From NCBI RefSeq assembly GCF_000764305.2, contig NW_025939444.1, positions 77,612 through 141,611 of the forward strand: a stretch of 64,000 nt of DNA. The letters are read 5' to 3'. How positions within the stretch are numbered: the first letter of the stretch is position 1; each line of letters begins with the position of its first letter. The translations under genes and the position numbers were made by a program. Origin of the DNA: Hyalella azteca. Taxonomy: Eukaryota > Arthropoda > Malacostraca > Amphipoda > Hyalellidae. Under the pieces are notes generated by a model that made no database searches, was not told the origin of the DNA, and saw only the letters and a list, made by a program, of their open reading frames with translations. This document shows positions 16,261-29,023 of this stretch, one piece after another.

Positions 16261-19200
16261 ATGGCTGGGCTTACGCGAAGTGTTCGTGCCCTTCAGAGCG
16301 CGACGAAAATTTTTTTTCCTCTCGTCCAGGGCGTTAGGTCTGCTGCACGTGAGTGAAAATTTTAGACTCGATCGTTTTTACTCGTCTTTCGATTCATGTG
16401 ACAAAAGTTCTCCAAAATTTTTTGCAAAAATTTCAACCATGAGAGAAATCAATCTCACATTTTTATCTAAAATATACGGTATGGCAAAATAATTTGGTGC
16501 ACTTTCTGTTATGTATGCTTTAATACTAGCTAGTTTTACGACTGGTAGAATTTTAATAATCAAGTATGTACCATTAATTTTAATGAGATTAATGGAGATT
16601 TTATGTGCATTAGGTTTGTCTTTAGCCTACCTGTTTTCTAAATTTTGTAGAATTCTAATGTTGTAGGTAGCTCACAGCCTTCAAGGTCTTGCAGTATAAA
16701 ATAAAAAAAAAACAAGCAATTTTTACATTAAGATTGAACTCTTTAGAAATTATTTGATTCAATTGATTTGATAAATATGTTGCAAATGTCAATGCCTATT
16801 GCCTAATAAATGTCTAAACTGGAAAATGTTGAATGTCTGAACTTGAGTTCAGACATTCAACAAGAATTTACATGATAAATTCTTTTTAATACCATAAGCT
16901 GCGCATAACCTTGTGTTTGGGCTAAAAGATTGAAGAATACCTATTTTTAAAAACTTTTTAATGTTGTGGCTCAATTGTACACTTTATAAACAAGTAGATA
17001 TGTAATAATTTATCTACCAGAAATCTTGATTTTGTTGCTCAAAAAATTCAATAAAGCTCTACCATCATGACACTTGAGTTGCCACCTGGCACCTAACAAA
17101 AGCCAAAGCAGATACTACTGTACTTACCTTGCCACTTATCACTAAAAATCATGTAATTTTTTTAATTATCATTTTTATCTAAAAGCCATGTTATTTGCAT
17201 TTCAGCAGGTTTTCAAATCCTAGTTCTGACCAGTACTTCATAGTTTATAATTATGACTGATGAGCAAAAGTGCAGTATCTTCCAATCCATGTGGCTACTT
17301 GTGTGTCATTGACAATAGATGGTTCTTATTGAAGGCCAGCAACTTCAGTGCTATGGTACTGTTAGCAACATTGATGGTTCTTGCAAAACTAAGCATAAAT
17401 CAAAAGCAGTAAGAAAGTATGAATTTTTTTATAATTTTGAAGACTGGGCCCCCTCATATAGATAAAGTAAAAATATGGCCTGTTTGAGCTGGTATTTCTC
17501 AGATATAATTCATAGTATATTTTTTAAAATTTGTAGAATTTTCAAGTGTTATTATAATCTTTCATAAATAAGTTTCAGAACATTAAAAAAATTATGAAGC
17601 ACATAATTCTTGGAATAATTTTTTCATACATTCCATTGTGTAAGCATTTCATTATTCCTAATATATTGCAACTTAAATGATTCATTTCCAGACTGGAATG
17701 ATGACTGGAAGCCTGGTCCTTATCCTAAAACTGAGGCTGAGAGGATAGCTGCTGCCCGCAAGTATGGATTGCTGCCTGAAGATTATGAGCCATATCCTGA
17801 TGATGGATGGGGCTATGGTGACTACCCAAAGTTACCAATAGTGTCTGCTGAGAGCAGAGATCCTTATGAGGATTATGATTTCCCAGAGTATCGGCGAAAC
17901 TTTGGAGAGCCTGTAAGTGGTTCCCATGTCATGGATGGTTGGACAAATGCAGCAAATGCTTGCAATGTAACCTCAGTGTGTCGGCTGCTGAAATTCCCTA
18001 ATGAGATTTTTGTGCTTGCAGGTGTTGAGTAGAATGAATGATAGGACCAGATTAAAGATATTTGGTCCACTGTTATGTTTAGTAATTGTCCATTTCACTG
18101 AAATTAACAACATTTTATTTTAAATGTTTTGATTGAAATAAAATTTCTTCTTTTGATATTTGCATTTCATTCCCTCTTTCTTTGATCAAATTTTAAATAG
18201 GTTGGTATTTAAATCCTACAGAATAACCAATGTAAAACCATTGGCATAGGTTTTGACCATCATTTCCGTACTAAAAATACCCTTTTGCTAACCATTATGA
18301 ATTGTGATCAATTTTTAAATTACTGTTAGGGATTAAACTTGAGCATTACTTTTTGTTTGCACATACATATGGATTGCTATTTTACAGGTGCATGCTGATT
18401 TTGACATATATGGACTGGACCGCATCAAGCATGAGCACACAGATCCTCAAACCCCACTGCAGCAGCTGGGCTTCTTTGTCTGTATTGTGGGTGGGTGTTC
18501 CCTCATGGCGTACCTGTGTCATGGTACTGGCAAATATGAAATGGTGAGTCCTGAACTCTAGGCCTATGCAAAGCCTCACATCTGATGTTGATTATTTTTT
18601 GCATGGTGCTTCATAATTAATGCAAGTGCAATAGGATAAACCTAAAATATTATGGCGAGAGATGTAACCAATCCGCATGATTTATCAGCTAAAGCTTTTC
18701 ATGAAACGAGGTACATTTAAAGACAGGTTTTCAGTGGGCCTTAACTTTTACTATTGCACCATTCACTGACAACTATCAACAAAGAGGTCTGTCAGGGGTG
18801 GAATTTTGCAACACTAGCTCCGGTAAACTAAGTACCTGAAACCTGCCGACGGCTCACTTACAATCATTATTTAGATGACAAAAACTGTTCGTTTCCAAGT
18901 AAATTATGTTCTGCACCCATAGTGCCGTTGATTTTTCCAGTTACATATATATATATATATACTCGAATTTACATCTTCCATCTTTTCATGAAGCAATTTT
19001 AATTAACAATTTCATTACTCTACCAAGGGCAGCCATCATGAGAAATTTTGCACATTTGCGGACATTTTTTGCTAAGTTAGATTAAAAAATAATTGATGAA
19101 AATAGTAGCAATTATTTCCAAATAATGAATTATAGGAGTAGGCAATTTAAGCAGGAATTTGATTTTGTCGTAAAGGTTATGACAAGAGAACGTCTCTCTA

Positions 19201-19289
19201 TTAATTAACTTTCATTTTTTCAGAAGCCGCCGCAAATCCCTTACAGCGGAGAAGTTCACTACACTTTTGAGAAAGCTGATAGCCAGTGA
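16261..19289 (+). CDS. NDUFB8: NADH dehydrogenase 1 beta subcomplex subunit 8 (complex I ASHI)
   Basis: Accessory subunit of the membrane arm of mitochondrial complex I. Exons 16261-16348, 17692-17912, 18388-18543 and 19224-19289 join in frame to 176 residues plus TGA (human 186). Exon 1 codes a basic mitochondrial presequence ([16 protein letters not shown]..). Exon 2 holds the family core [20 protein letters not shown], then [19 protein letters not shown] and RRNFGEP. Exon 3 holds the single membrane helix, [20 protein letters not shown]. Exon 4 ends in [11 protein letters not shown], like the short polar C-terminus of the family. It is tail to tail with SEC61G on the other strand, the two stop codons only about 300 bases apart. 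An ATTAAA near 19485 may be its polyA signal. Confidence 0.95.
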
Positions 19290-19592
19290 GATGGGAAGTG
19301 GATTGTAAATATGAAAGTATTACACACATTTGATCTTCTCATTTCCCCTTCTACCATTTTCGAGAAAAAATATGGATATTCTTTTGGCACACTAGTTTGA
19401 TCCTAATAACTTGTTCATAGAATCGATTGGTCCTATCCTGGAATTATTTAAAAAATGCATAAGTTAATGACATATGCTCTATATTAAAATACAGAGGATA
19501 TTAAAATGATTTTTGTTTTCTAGTCTTTATTTTAAATAATATAAATCTATTCTAGGTAACACATTGTGAAGCGATTTTGCAATGGCGACGCA

Positions 19593-20042
19593 CTACGACC
19601 CTCTGAAAAAAAGAAAATGGTGAAAATAATTCATTCGGTTTTATCAAAATTTCTCTTATATGGGGGGCAAAAGTGAAAAAAGGATATTCAAGACACTTAA
19701 TCTACAGAGAATTGACAAGGATAAATATAAATATCTATATATATATATAGATATTCGATTCTAAATATTACTGTTATGATAAAAATTTTTATGGAGACAA
19801 TGCAAGGCAATCGAAACTTCCTCTTATTGTGGTACGCATACTCACACAATGATGTTATTGATGGGAATGTGAATGAGCTTAACGAAGAATCCAATAAAGC
19901 CCATGATAGCAAATCCCACGGCTGTGGCCACGGCAATCTTCTGGAACTCTTTACGATCAGGTTTTGTGCACCGCTTGATGAGGCGATATGAATCTTTGCT
20001 GAACTGCTTAGCAGGTTCAACAATTTGCATCACCTGGTCCAT
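19593..20042 (-). CDS. SEC61G: Protein transport protein Sec61 subunit gamma
   Basis: Small tail-anchored subunit of the ER translocon. The minus-strand coding exon 19846-20042 gives [28 protein letters not shown], then the membrane segment [19 protein letters not shown]. Read straight on, it would stop at ..NNIIV. A consensus donor GTGAGT splits the valine codon, and an acceptor (T-rich, CAG) at 19603-19605 adds exon 19593-19602, giving VGS-stop and 68 residues, the same length as the human protein. A polyA signal (AATAAA on the minus strand) is at 19526-19531. An acceptor lies just upstream of the start (20061-20063), so the 5'UTR is on another exon, probably near 29.76 kb. Confidence 0.95.
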
Positions 20043-20362
20043 TGTGTTGGGCAACTTCAACTGAAATAAACCAAAAGTATTATTTAATGACATATTCTAT
20101 GAGATACACAACAATGGTGGTCCTAGAACCATAGGTTAAAAACTGCAGCAATATGAAAAAGCTCTTAATTTTTGTGTGTTGACCTGTGGCAGTGGTTCCC
20201 AAAGTGGGTGATATCGCTCCCTAGGGGCGGGGGAAAGATTGTGGGGGGCGGCAAGGAAGAAAAGGGCGGCAGTCCGAAGTCGAAGTTCGAACGTTTGTTA
20301 GACGATTTGTACGTAGCACAAGACTCACAATGAGTTTTTTTTTTCACCCAGATCTAATTTTG

Positions 20363-20503
20363 AGCGCATTTTCTCATTTATGGAAAAAATGCACTATTGT
20401 GCTCGCCATGTCCGTCCGTCCGTCTGTCCGTGACCTCAAGTTTTCGCCGACGAGAAAATGCGCGCTCTGTCACTCACTGCAGTGAGTACTGAGTTATATT
20501 TTT
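20363..20503 (+). repeat. Dispersed GTCCGTCCG repeat, copy 1
   Basis: About 140 bases: AGCGCATTTTCTCATTTATG, a (GTCC)n core, then GAGAAAATGCGC and CACTGCAGTGAGTACTGAGT. The outer AGCGCATTTTCTC and GAGAAAATGCGC are inverted repeats of each other, so a single copy is itself a small hairpin or MITE. Other copies are at 20862, 24071 and, reversed, 42874. Family unknown to me. Confidence 0.7.
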
Positions 20504-20518
20504 CAACCTCTTCTGGGT

Positions 20519-21790
20519 TTACGTCTCTGATAAATAAACGGCCGGACTCCCGGACAATTTTCAAATTTAATTATCAAGAAATATCTCTCAAACTAATGAA
20601 CTTAATTCGATGAAACTTTGTACACGTATTTATTAGGACGTAACCGTAATGTTTAGTTCATGAAATTTTTTTTGAATTTTGCCTTCATTTGTTTTTGCTA
20701 TAGTTATATGGCAATACGGACCGAAATTCACAGTGATCAAGGAATTTCTTCCAAACTACTGGACAGATTCGAACGAAAATTTGAATTTACAGTCCTAACT
20801 ACCGAACGGTAATGTTTAGCTCGTGAAAAAATTTTCGATTGTATCTTCGTTCGCGATTTTTAGCGCATTTTCTCATTTATGGAAAAAAATGCACTATTGT
20901 ACTCGCCATGTCCGTCTGTCCGTCCGTGACCTCAAGTTTCCGTCGTCGAGAAAATGCGCTCTTTGTCACTCACTGCAGTGAGTACTGAGTTATATTTTTA
21001 TTCATTTCACCTTCATTCGTGATTTAAACAGCAATACGTGCTTTAATTCGAAGTAATAAAGAAATTTCCCAAACTACTGACCAGATTTGAACGAAACTTG
21101 GTATTTTAATACCTAACCTCAGCAACGGTGATGTTCAGCTCGTTACAATTCTTTCGATTTATCCTTCGTTTGCGAGTTATACGGCTATACGTCAACGGCT
21201 CTTGGTTAAACCAGCCGGTAGAAAAGCCGGTCGTTTCTCCTATATCTACATAACTCGCGATCGAAAGCAAAATAGGAAAATTGTCACGAGCTGAACATCA
21301 CCGTTAGGTTAGGTATTTATATACAAAGTTTTGTTGAAATCTATTCAGTAGTCGAGAAGAAATTTTTTGATCGCCGCGAATTTAAGCGATAAATTATCAG
21401 GCGATACGAGCCGAATATAAGGAAGTGTGAAATCAAGAATGATGGCGAAAAAAAAACTCGCAAATGAAGGTAAAATCCATACATTTTTAGAAGCTAAAAA
21501 AGTCACCGTTTGGTAGTTAGGATTGTATATTCAAAATTTCTTTGATCCCTGCGAAATTCTTTGATCTCTGCGAATTTCGGCCTGTATCGCAATATAAACT
21601 CACAAATAAAGGTGAAATTTAAATTATTTTCACGTGCTAAAAATCATCGTTAGGTTTTGATGAATACATGTTCCAAGTTTCATTGAGCTGCGTTTATTAG
21701 TTTGGGAGATATTACTTGATAATTGAATTTGGAGATTGGTCGTGAGACCGGCCACGAGTCCGGCCGTAAATTTGCCCGAGACGTCCTATA
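20519..21790. repeat. Long palindrome (foldback) inside the hAT element
   Basis: Left-arm blocks such as GGACGTCTCTGATAAA, ACGGCCGGACTC and AATTATCAAGAAATATCTC (about 20519-20600) recur as reverse complements at about 21700-21790, and the match continues inward to a centre near 21150. Each arm also holds degenerate internal copies, for example AAACTACTGGACAGATT at 20752 and AAACTACTGACCAGATT at 21070. The arms have drifted, so this is an old structure. No ORF of note. Confidence 0.7.
20862..21000 (+). repeat. Dispersed GTCCGTCCG repeat, copy 2
   Basis: Same organisation as the copy at 20363: AGCGCATTTTCTCATTTATG at the left, a GTCCGTCTGTCC core, GAGAAAATGCGCT, then the CACTGCAGTGAGTACTGAGT tail. 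It lies in the left arm of the palindrome, about 500 bases from copy 1. Confidence 0.7.
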
Positions 21791-22016
21791 GGTTTCTAGT
21801 GCTGAAACTTAAAACAGCTGAAAAACATATTGGTTCACCAAATGGGGTTCTATTTGTGGAATAGTAAACATTTGTGTTTAGCCTTTTTCTTTTAAAACTG
21901 TAGTGTACTAAATTTCAAGAAAGAGGCATATGTTTTTATATGTGTCTGTGGGGGGCGCTAGAAATTCAATAGGGAACCAAAGGGGGTGCCAGCCTGAAAA
22001 AGTTTGGGAACCATTG

Positions 22017-24070
22017 GCTTATGGGCACCGTAGTTCTTGTCTACTGATAAAAACACAAATCGTAATACACATGATTCAATTTGGTGGCATATACAATTAT
22101 ATTCACGAGACTATAGTTTAATAACTAGTCAGTTAGTTCTAATATAACAATTGTACACAGGCTTGGAGAAGAATAAGCAAAATATTCAGTGGCACTGTCA
22201 TGGAAGCTTTTAAATTTTCTTTATAGGCTGAATAATTGATTCAAGTGTTCTTTTGGTAATGCCTCATTCAACCACCATCCTGCATTATCATTCACAGATA
22301 TGGATGCAACATCACCTTGACCAATACTGGAAAACTCAATACCAATTGTTATCATGATGAAGTAGATTGGAGCCCTAATCTCAGATCCTCCGATACATTA
22401 ACCCTAAGTAAGGAAACCTTCACTAACATGTCAATAAAAATTCATTACTGGAAAAAATGCCCACTGATAATTACAATATACCTAAATCAATAGGTCGTGT
22501 GAGAAAATCACTGATAAATATTGTGATAATAGTTATATACACAAAGTAAGATAAATTTAGGTTTAATTCTCAAAATGTGCCCTCCTTCCAATGGCACACA
22601 ATTCAGACTGTTGATATAATTTTTTTTCTTTCATATGGCTCTCATTGGAATGTGGCTAAAGCAAATGGATAGTAAAAAATATACAGCAGAAAAAAAACAG
22701 TCGAATGTCTCCGTGGTAACTGAAATGACTATTTGTACCAGGAAACAAAAATTAAACTTGAAGTGGACTCCAAGATCGGCCTAAAATGGGAAATTACCAG
22801 AAACTTACTTGTAGGTAATTACTACCATACTTGCTACCATCTATGTTTATACATACATTTTTTACCAGTCGCATCACCTACCTACGTACTCATCATCACA
22901 ATACCTAATGACAGTATTCAAACTCACATAAATCTCTTCAAGAACTGTCTCTTAAAAAACCTAATGTAATAAAAAAGCAGTAGCTACCAAACATCACATC
23001 AACTTGTGAAATTTTCTGGCCTATAAAATTTCTGTAGGGTATTAATGTTTCAGCAGATATAAAAGAAAAGGAAGGAACATGTTAGCAGCTCAGTTGAACA
23101 GGGAAGAATATTGACTCATCTGAACTTATAAGCTTAAATCCTGCTCATCATGGAATAAGAATTGTGGTGAATGTATTTCATATTTGTTGTACCAAAAACT
23201 ACCTGACCTTGCAATTGGGAAGCCTTGGTGTTCATGTCAGACAGGGATGATAGGAAAAGGAAGCAGAAGCAGTTGATAAAGAGACAAGAAAGTTTTTCAT
23301 ATGTACCTGTAAGGATTGTTATTTTTCCTGAATCTTTAAAGCTCAAACAAAGTATTGAAAGGCCTACAAATCAAACTCATGGTTTCCCATTATTGAGAAA
23401 TAAATTGCAAACAAACTAAAGCAAATGCTACTTGCTATTGACCCTTTTGCAGGCAATATGAAGACATTCAAGTTTCCAAAACTAATACAAGAAAATATGA
23501 ACTATTGCAAGATATATTTACTTGCAGGTCTTTTTAAAAATTTTACATTTTGTAATAGAAAAGTGCACTTGAAGAAGAAGTGCACTTGAAGAATTTATAG
23601 AATTCCTATGCAAAAATTTATTCACATCCAAATTTAAGCATCGAAATGTAAAAACCAACCATCTAAGATTAAATTTAATCTATTTCAATCAACTTAATTT
23701 AAATAATTGAATGGATATTACTACTTCCCTCTTTCAACAAAATGCAGAAAGAGCTTCAATTTCATTATCAATGTCAAAACTTTCATTTAAATGCTGATTC
23801 AATTTTTTTAGCATGGTAGGGGATGATGTCATGTACAAAACAGTGGTCAGATGATTGGTGATTAGCAGCGGCATAATAATGTTGCGTCAAGCACAAACTG
23901 GGGCTCGTGGTGGATCTTTTTGGGATGAGATTTCAATTGACCATAAATGGTAACTTGACTGCAAAAGGGATAAACCTAATTGCAGATGGGATAAACCATA
24001 ATGTAAAAAAAAAACATTGTAATAAGTTGCATTTCACAATACATTTTCTATTACAATAGTATCTATTTTT
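22017..24070. other. Non-coding intronic stretch
   Basis: AT-rich sequence inside the inferred SEC61G intron. I see no gene. The only structure is a small direct duplication of GTGCACTTGAAGAAG at about 23562-23600. Confidence 0.5.
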
Positions 24071-24210
24071 AGCGCATTTTCTCATTTATGGAAAAAATGC
24101 ACTATTGTTCTCGCCATGTCCGTCTGTCCGTCCGTCCATAACCTCAAGTTTTTGTCAACAAGAAAATGCGCTTCTGTCACTCACTGCAGTGAGTACTGAG
24201 TTATATTTTT
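24071..24210 (+). repeat. Dispersed GTCCGTCCG repeat, copy 3
   Basis: Third forward copy, with AGCGCATTTTCTCATTTATG, a CCGTCTGTCCGTCCGTCC core, AGAAAATGCGCTTCTGTC and CACTGCAGTGAGTACTGAGT. It lies just before the left arm of the large inverted repeat. Confidence 0.7.
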
Positions 24211-25370
24211 ATTTTCTTTCTATTGCCAACCCTATTTCCAATAATAATTTAATATGTAAACAAAGAGAAATAACTATGCCAAGGTGATACCATCAAATGA
24301 GGTAATAAGAGATGGTTTTGAGGGTATTTCATTAATAACTTTTTACTATAAAACATCTCATAAACAAGTTTGGGCTCATTTTAAAGCTCTTTGCGATAGC
24401 TATTGTATGTGATTTCCAAAAAAATTCTGTATGCTATTTGTATGGTGACAGATGCAAAATAAAAGTGTCGTGAATTACCCTTGGGAATGGGGTAATTTGG
24501 GACACCTAGAATAAAACCTAATTTTAAAGCGTTTCAAGCAAGCAGAGTGTACTCATCCATTACTAACAGTACTCTGAAGTCCTCCTTTACTTCTGTAGAT
24601 GTACAATAAATGACTTGTTTTTCCTTCATTGATATATTACCATATCCATACATTACCGTATTACTGAAGTAATATTACTGTATCCATGAACAGCCATTGA
24701 TCATTAACAACAACCTTGTCCACTGCAAGCTTTATATCAGCAGCTGTATAGCATTTCATCTGTAATACTAAGCTTGCAGGACGGCTTGTAATTTCACACC
24801 ATTTTAATTGGGTCTAGTGAATTCACTATAACAATAAAAGATTGTAAAACCATACCTGAAGCAGAAAGGAATATTTTAGTGACAACCATCATATTTTTTG
24901 GAGAAATAAATCATCGTTTAGGTTAATTACTTCTCATTCTATGTTGCTGGGTGCACAATTCTATATATGACATTCTATGCACAATTTTGTGATGACTGAT
25001 GATGCATTAATTTTTTCTTAAGTGAAATTTTTTACAGAGGTAAATATAATCAAAATTATTTGTTGTTAATTGATTTTTTTTTTGTTAACTGGAGCCTTTG
25101 CTAATTGAGGTTCTACTGTAAATGCATTTTTAGGAGAGTGTCCCTTATTACCTCATTTAGCAGAAATGGGTGCCATTTTATGGACTGAGATATACAAATT
25201 CTGTCAATCAAGTTTTTAAGCTAATACCTGTGTGAAACTTTGATGCAAGTAAAATTTTTCAATATGGCAAATATTTTTGTGCTACAGCCCTTAGCAGAGG
25301 TACCTTTCCAAAAATCTCACTCACACTTTTTTTGTGGCAAAAACAGTCACTAACATTTGTCTTCACTTAA

Positions 25371-26429
25371 GGGGACCGTCTACCCTCCAGAAAAATTTAT
25401 ACAGTTATTATCCGATCATCATGAAACTTCACATACATACGTAAAATGTAAAAAAAATAACATTTTGCTCTTATGAATTTTTCAAAAAAATTGATAGAAA
25501 ACGTGAAATTTATAGAAAACGGCCAAAAACAAACTTTAGAATATCTATCTCCTACAAATATTGTTGTACAACATCGAGACACGTACCATTCAATTCATAA
25601 AGACCATACCTATCGACCAACCCATCACTTTTTTCATTTTCCCCATAGTTTTTTTTATGCACGTTTTTCCCATTTTTCCCTGCCCCCCCCCCTTCTCCTC
25701 CATATATATGACGAACCATGATCAAATTAAAAAAAGTGATGGGTTGGTCAACAGGTATGGTCTTTACGAATTGAATGGTATATGTCTCATTGCTGTAGCT
25801 TTAAAACTCTAGGAGATAGGTTTTCCGTGAGAGCAGTAGGAGGTTTAAACACGCTCAAAAAATGGCTGCGTGGGACGTAAACGGACGTAAAAGTCGTAAC
25901 ATAGCCTAGATACCGTAATTAAGCCTCAAACCAAGTCAGCGAGGCATAGAGCGACTGGCAGTACACCTCCCACTTCGCTGTCTTGATGGGCACTGAGTGT
26001 GTTGGCCGCTATACGTGATATTTGTAGAGCTTCTCTTGAATTATCTCCCATTCAAATAGTGAAGGCTGCCCCCCACCGCCCTCCATTCTGCGACACGTCT
26101 TGCACGTCAAAATGTAGGTAGAGAGATGGTTCTAATACCGTTCGACGCGCCAGAAAGTAAGCTTTAAAATGAGTATAAGCACCGGGTAATGCCATAATTA
26201 GCCGCTTTACGTCAGACGTTCCTTTTTAGTGTGTCCAGCCTTCTAATTAATCCCATAGACTTTACTGAAGGGGCCTCGAAACCGCCCCCCTTTAGGGAAC
26301 TGTCACAAAATCATTTTTTGACGTAGAGGGATGATTCTGGTACCGTTTGATGTGTCAGAAAGTAAGCTTTAAGCTGAGCACAAAAACCAGAAAACGCCAA
26401 AATTTGAAATTATAGGGTAGACGGTCCCC
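25371..26429. mobile_element. piggyBac-type non-autonomous element, TTAA target duplication
   Basis: A 16-base perfect terminal inverted repeat, GGGGACCGTCTACCCT at 25371 and AGGGTAGACGGTCCCC ending 26429, is flanked on both sides by TTAA (25367-25370 and 26430-26433). TTAA duplication is the piggyBac hallmark. The element, 1,059 bases, interrupts a diverged hAT-type repeat: TTTGTCTTCACTTAA on the left continues as GCAACTGAACAA on the right, as it does uninterrupted at 27230-27256. Inside are an inverted repeat of about 54 bases (25581-25634 / 25729-25785) and a direct repeat (26123 / 26329). No transposase. Confidence 0.85.
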
Positions 26430-26778
26430 TTAAGCAGCAACTGAACAAGTGATAATGCAGTCTGACCACTTTGACATGACCGCAACTGCACGATCTTCGA
26501 GGAAACATTTTGGGTTGACTTGTTGTTGATGTTATGACATTCTGCAGGTTATTTTGGTGGGAGGTGGGAGCATTATAGTATATATACGGTAGTATATATA
26601 CGGTACTGCAGATTGTGGAAGTTGAAAATTTTATGAAACGACATGTTTGCAGTTCAAACCGCAATTTTTTCAATCAAACAAAAAATTATGACATTAGAGT
26701 TGCAAAATTTCAGACCTACTGATCTTATGATATTAGAGCCATGATATTTCAGAAAAAAATAGGACTTTTCCAGCCCTG
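26430..26778. repeat. hAT-type repeat, copy A (incomplete, split by piggyBac-type element)
   Basis: Matches copies B and C over GCAGTCTGACCACTTTGACA, CAGATTGTGGAAGTTGAAAA, CATGTTTGCA and the terminal GGACTTTTCCAGCCCTG. Its 5' portion, before the piggyBac-type insertion, retains only about 30 bases (25340-25370). The GAGCCGTGGCTTCA-rich left half of the other copies is missing. Confidence 0.65.
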
Positions 26779-26971
26779 GGTCATCTCAAAATTGTGCATA
26801 ATGTCATAGATAGAATTGTGCACCAGGCAACATAGAATGAAAAGCAATTAACTTGAACTATGATTTATTTCTCCAGAATATATGATGGTAATCAGTAAAA
26901 TATTCCTTTCTGTTTCAGGTGTGTTTTTATAATTTTATTTTTCTTGTTATAGAGAATTCACTTGATCCAAT

Positions 26972-27566
26972 CAGGCATGGAATATATCCACCTGGCAAGC
27001 CACGACTGAATTTTTTGAGCCGTGGCTTCACGGGTTCGCCAGCCGTGATTCCATTTCTCCTAGCCAAGGCTTCATGGGTTTGCCAGCTGTGATTCTATTT
27101 CTTCGAGCCATGAATTCCATATCTCAGCCATGAAAAGCCATTTACGACCTGCAAACTTGTTATTTACAGAGTCCCATGCATGCATTACCCCACATATCTA
27201 ATTTTACTCTAAAAACAGTCACTAGCATTTGTCTTCACTTAAGTGGCAACTGAACAAACGATAATGCAGTCTGACCACTCTGACGTGACTGAAACTACAT
27301 GATCTTTGAGGAGGAAACGTTTTGAGTTTACTTGATATGTTCTGCATGTTATTTTGGTGGGAGGCAGGAGCATCGAAGTATATATACTGCAGATTGCGGT
27401 GGTTAAAAATTTTACTATATGACATGTTTGCAAAGTGCAAACCATAATTTTTTCAATCAAACAAAAATGTATGACATTTGAGCCACAAGATTTCATACTG
27501 AAATTATACGATAATAGAGCTGCAATACTTCAGAAAAAATAGGACTTTTCCAGCCATGGATGGCTG
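26972..27566. mobile_element. hAT-type MITE, copy B
   Basis: Starts CAGGCATGG and ends with GGACTTTTCCAGCCATGG plus a few extra bases. The flanks GATCCAAT (26964-26971) and GACCCAAT (27567-27574) agree at 7 of 8 positions, an 8-base hAT-type target duplication. On removing it, the right arm of the large inverted repeat becomes continuous, which independently fixes the insertion point. No ORF. Confidence 0.75.
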
Positions 27567-28449
27567 GACCCAATTAAAATATGAAATTATAAGCCTTCAT
27601 GTAAGCTTCCAGATACATATTAAGAAATGCTACATGGCTGCTGATATGAAGCTCGCAGTGGACAAGGTCATTGTAAATGCACAATGGCATGTCCATGGAT
27701 ATGGTAGGGTAAACACACTATATTCCAACACTTTAAGGATGTAGCAAGAAATGAATGACTATAAAAAGATCACCATATGTGCAACTCAAGTTCTGATTGC
27801 TTTATGTTACTCTCAAAACACCACACTATGCACCAGCAATGATGAAACATCACAAACTGTTGCCATATTTATTTAAAAGCCTTTAGAATTAAAATCTACA
27901 AAATCGCTGAATCCCGATGCTGTGTGTGACTAAATTAGGCATATTGTGAGACTAATTCAGACAAAGCTTCAAAACCGTAATTTGTAATTCTGATGCCCTG
28001 TGTTGGAATTCCAATGCCCTGTGTGAGCTGTGTCAGAATACGACACAGCTTGCCGCTCGGAACAAGCTGTGTGTGTCTAATTCTGAGCTGTATCAGAATT
28101 AATTTTTATGTGTCTAAAACTGTCTCTTAACTTAATCATCTATTAATTTATTTACCACTTAAAATCAGCAAATACAAGTATACTTAAAGGATTCCTAATA
28201 TATTCACAGACTTATTTATAAGTCTCAAACCATAATATTCTTTCTACACCAACAGTTGATCACTATTTGGCAGAGCAAGGTCAACTATCAACTTTGACAT
28301 GTTTTTCTATGTTCTCACAGGGTGATGTCTGATGTGGACTTTTGCTATGAGGATCTTAACATTTTCTCACCAGACCTATAGTGTTTTGCTGAAATCTGGT
28401 GTGCAATAGTATGACATCACTATTTCAACCATCTATGCATGCGTGGAAC

Positions 28450-29023
28450 CAGGCATGGTATATATCTACTTGGCGAGCCCCGACTGAATTTTTCGAGCCG
28501 TGGCTTTATGGATTTGCCAGCCGTGATTCCATTTCTTCGAGCCGTGATTCCATTTCACTGAGCCGTGAATTCCATATCTTGGCCATGAAAAGCCATTAAC
28601 GAGGCGCAAATTTATTTACAAAGTCCATGCACGTGTTATCCCAAATATTTAATTTTACCCTAAAACAGTCAAATGGCAATGATAAAATTTGTCTTTACAG
28701 TAAGTTGAGCATGTGTGAATGCAGTCTGACTGCTTTGACATTACCGCAACTGTGCGCGATCTTCAACAAAACATTTACTAGTTGATTTTTTTACATTACG
28801 ATGTTTATGTTTTTTCTGCAGGATATTTTGGTGGGAACGGTAAAGCAATGCGAATTGCGGAAGTTGAAAATTTTATGAAGTGACATGTTTGCAAAGTTCC
28901 AACCACGATTTTTCAATCAAACAAAAATTTATGACATTCGAGCCGCGAGATTTCATACCTACTGAAATTATATGATATTAGAACCGCGATATTTCAGACA
29001 AAAATAGGACTTTTCCAGCCCTG
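28450..29023. mobile_element. hAT-type MITE, copy C
   Basis: 574 bases starting CAGGCATGGTATATATC and ending GGACTTTTCCAGCCCTG; the end is the reverse complement of the common hAT start CAGGGCTGG, and 7 of 9 bases match at the other end. The flanks CGTGGAAC (28442-28449) and CATGGAAC (29024-29031) match at 7 of 8 positions. Internal sequence is shared with copies A and B, including GAGCCGTGGCTT and GCAGTCTGAC. Non-coding. Confidence 0.8.

Larger units (their letters stand above)
20190..22016. mobile_element. hAT-type non-autonomous element
   Basis: Left end CAGTGGTTCCCAAAGTGGG at 20190 and right end AAAAAGTTTGGGAACCATTG ending at 22016 are inverted matches, and the CAGTGGTTCCCAA start is typical of hAT (Charlie-like) termini. 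The 8-base flanks (ACCTGTGG / GCTTATGG) match at 5 of 8 positions, weak support for an old target duplication. No transposase is visible. The interior is taken up by a long palindrome and by two copies of a short dispersed repeat. It lies in the inferred SEC61G first intron. Confidence 0.65.
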
